DNA of 64,000 nt, taken from the NCBI GenBank assembly GCA_050951465.1, contig JBMNJC010000014.1, positions 1 to 64,000 on the forward strand. The letters run 5' to 3'. The position numbers and the translations under genes were made by a program. This stretch comes from JAAZHD01 sp012510895 (GTDB lineage Bacteria; Bacillota; Clostridia; Caldicoprobacterales; DTU083). The notes beneath the pieces were generated by a model. That model saw nothing but the letters and a program-made list of their open reading frames with translations, did not search any database and was not told where the DNA came from. Below are positions 63,113-64,000 of the stretch, piece after piece (position 1 is the stretch's first letter; each line of letters starts with the position of its first letter).

Positions 63113-64000
63113 ATGGCAAGGGAAGAAGCTCTTATGGAAAATATAGCAGGGACAGACAAAAGTGAATTGCATCCGGACCTGGTGTCTATTATGAAAGAGG
63201 AGGTCGGAAAAGCCAGACAGAACAGAATACCCATCATAAGGGCCTTTGATGAAATTGCCCGCCGTTCAGGTTTAAAAGCTAATACAATCCGTAATTATTA
63301 CTACCGTTATCTGCATGTAAGTGATGAGAAGGAACATGTAAGTACGGAAAATTCGGTGCCTCTGCAGGCCGGTGAAGAAGCCATCGGCAGACCCTTTACC
63401 GAAGAGGAAACCAGGGCAATGATGAGAGAAATGCTGATTTCTCAGGCAAGAGGTGAATCTGTTCGCAGCTGTGCCAATCGATTAGGTAATGGCAGCAAGA
63501 GAATGTTAATACGGTACCAGAACAAATATCGCAGCATTATTGCCAGAAAACCTGAATATGTAGAAGACGTGATCAGGGAACTGGAGGCGGAAGGTATACC
63601 CTGTTATAACCCATATACACGTAAGAAAGCTTCCAAAGCGGGAAAAAACAAAAATATATCGGCAGGCAAAATGGCAGATGCACAGCCTGCTTTAAGCGGA
63701 GGAGAACAGCTGGTGGATTGGATTAGTGAGTTTGTTTCCAATATAAACAGTATACCGCTGAGTTCTATACAGGATTTTTTCAAGGGTCTTCGGGATCTTT
63801 CCGTTCTTGCCGCAGGAAACCGCAGCTATATAAAGCGGATGGAAAAGTATGAGCAGCAGGTTGAAAAACTGAATAATCAGGTTCTCTTGATGGAGGCCGG
63901 TTTGAATAAAAACCGCAGTGATAATCAGCTGCTTGGCAGCAAACTGAATGAGTTGACCGAGATTAATCAAAGGTTTCTGAATCTATCAGATGCCGAGAAG
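63113..64000 (+). CDS. HTH regulator with coiled coil, 3' end outside window
   Basis: The frame is open from ATG 63113 (GGAGGAACC upstream) to the window end, 296 codons. Two tandem helix-turn-helix-like units are visible: IIRAFDEIARRSGLKANTIRNYYYRYL (about residues 43-69) and the later SVRSCANRLGNGSKRMLIRYQNKY. A coiled coil (YEQQVEKLNNQVLLMEAGLN) follows. It resembles prespore regulators of the RsfA type by memory, but I cannot prove that. Its C-terminus is missing. Confidence 0.7.
   Translation, partial: MAREEALMENIAGTDKSELHPDLVSIMKEEVGKARQNRIPIIRAFDEIARRSGLKANTIRNYYYRYLHVSDEKEHVSTENSVPLQAGEEAIGRPFTEEETRAMMREMLISQARGESVRSCANRLGNGSKRMLIRYQNKYRSIIARKPEYVEDVIRELEAEGIPCYNPYTRKKASKAGKNKNISAGKMADAQPALSGGEQLVDWISEFVSNINSIPLSSIQDFFKGLRDLSVLAAGNRSYIKRMEKYEQQVEKLNNQVLLMEAGLNKNRSDNQLLGSKLNELTEINQRFLNLSDAEK

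Noticed and set aside
1..64000. CRISPR arrays, tRNA and rRNA genes
   Set aside because: No regularly spaced repeats of the needed length and no cloverleaf or rRNA-like sequence were noticed; repeats found are pairs or triples only.

Overview
The window reads as a chromosomal segment of an anaerobic, low-to-mid GC member of the Clostridia (Bacillota). The evidence is strong purine-rich Shine-Dalgarno sites before almost every gene, intrinsic hairpin-T-tract terminators, a B12-dependent class II ribonucleotide reductase, superoxide reductases in place of superoxide dismutase, a CtsR-type operator before hsp20, a tyrosine phenol-lyase/tryptophanase homologue, and a bacterial prolyl-tRNA synthetase with an inserted editing domain. 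The species cannot be fixed from the sequence alone.

Positions 1 to about 26,100 form an AT-rich accessory island. It opens with the 3' part of a frameshifted gene joined by an ATGA overlap to a 1603-residue SF2 helicase with a DUF1998/MrfA-type zinc-binding C-terminus; this resembles the helicase pairs of Druantia or DISARM defence. An IS21 element (istA-istB) follows, then a decayed large serine recombinase 3' end. Next is a promoter-led cluster at 9896-13355: a Phd-like/HARE-HTH protein, a frameshifted small gene, a HhH-GPD glycosylase-like protein that keeps the catalytic Asp, an unrecognised protein and a DUF4238 protein. This cluster is the best candidate for an undescribed system. A small XRE regulator follows, then a minus-strand transposon (DUF6431-like, DDE integrase, ExeA/TniB-like ATPase, small ORF), a second diverged copy of the IS21 tail plus recombinase tail, an IS110 element, and a two-gene HTH plus SF2 helicase module whose helicase has decayed. 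The island ends in a group II intron remnant and a frameshifted DDE transposase.

Positions 26,300-38,700 carry a GNAT acetyltransferase, an ABC-2 export pair whose ATPase has an in-frame TAG in Walker B, a HTH-superoxide reductase fusion regulator, an amidohydrolase, a FAD-dependent oxidoreductase, a HEAT-repeat protein, a methionyl-tRNA-synthetase-like gene with one frameshift, mscL and nrdJ. Positions 39,100-41,420 are a graveyard of IS3, ISLre2, IS256 and phosphotransferase fragments.

Positions 41,600-64,000 are ordinary, well-spaced chromosome: a heterodimeric ABC exporter behind a palindromic operator, a beta-eliminating lyase with a leader, traX, proS, a hexokinase, a SemiSWEET-like protein, a thioredoxin-fold protein, hsp20 under a CtsR box, two membrane/surface proteins, a hexapeptide acyltransferase, superoxide reductase, tyrS, a YugP-type metallopeptidase, a GltB-domain protein, and an envelope cluster of a repeat-containing surface protein, an ECF sigma factor and its anti-sigma factor. 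The last gene runs off the window.

Many broken genes differ from an intact frame by single-base indels in short homopolymers (T6 at 820, GGG near 10340, A7 near 23105, C4 near 23670, GGG near 34573). This could be real decay in a mobile-rich region or uncorrected sequencing error, so every pseudogene call here carries that caveat. No tRNA, rRNA or CRISPR array was found.
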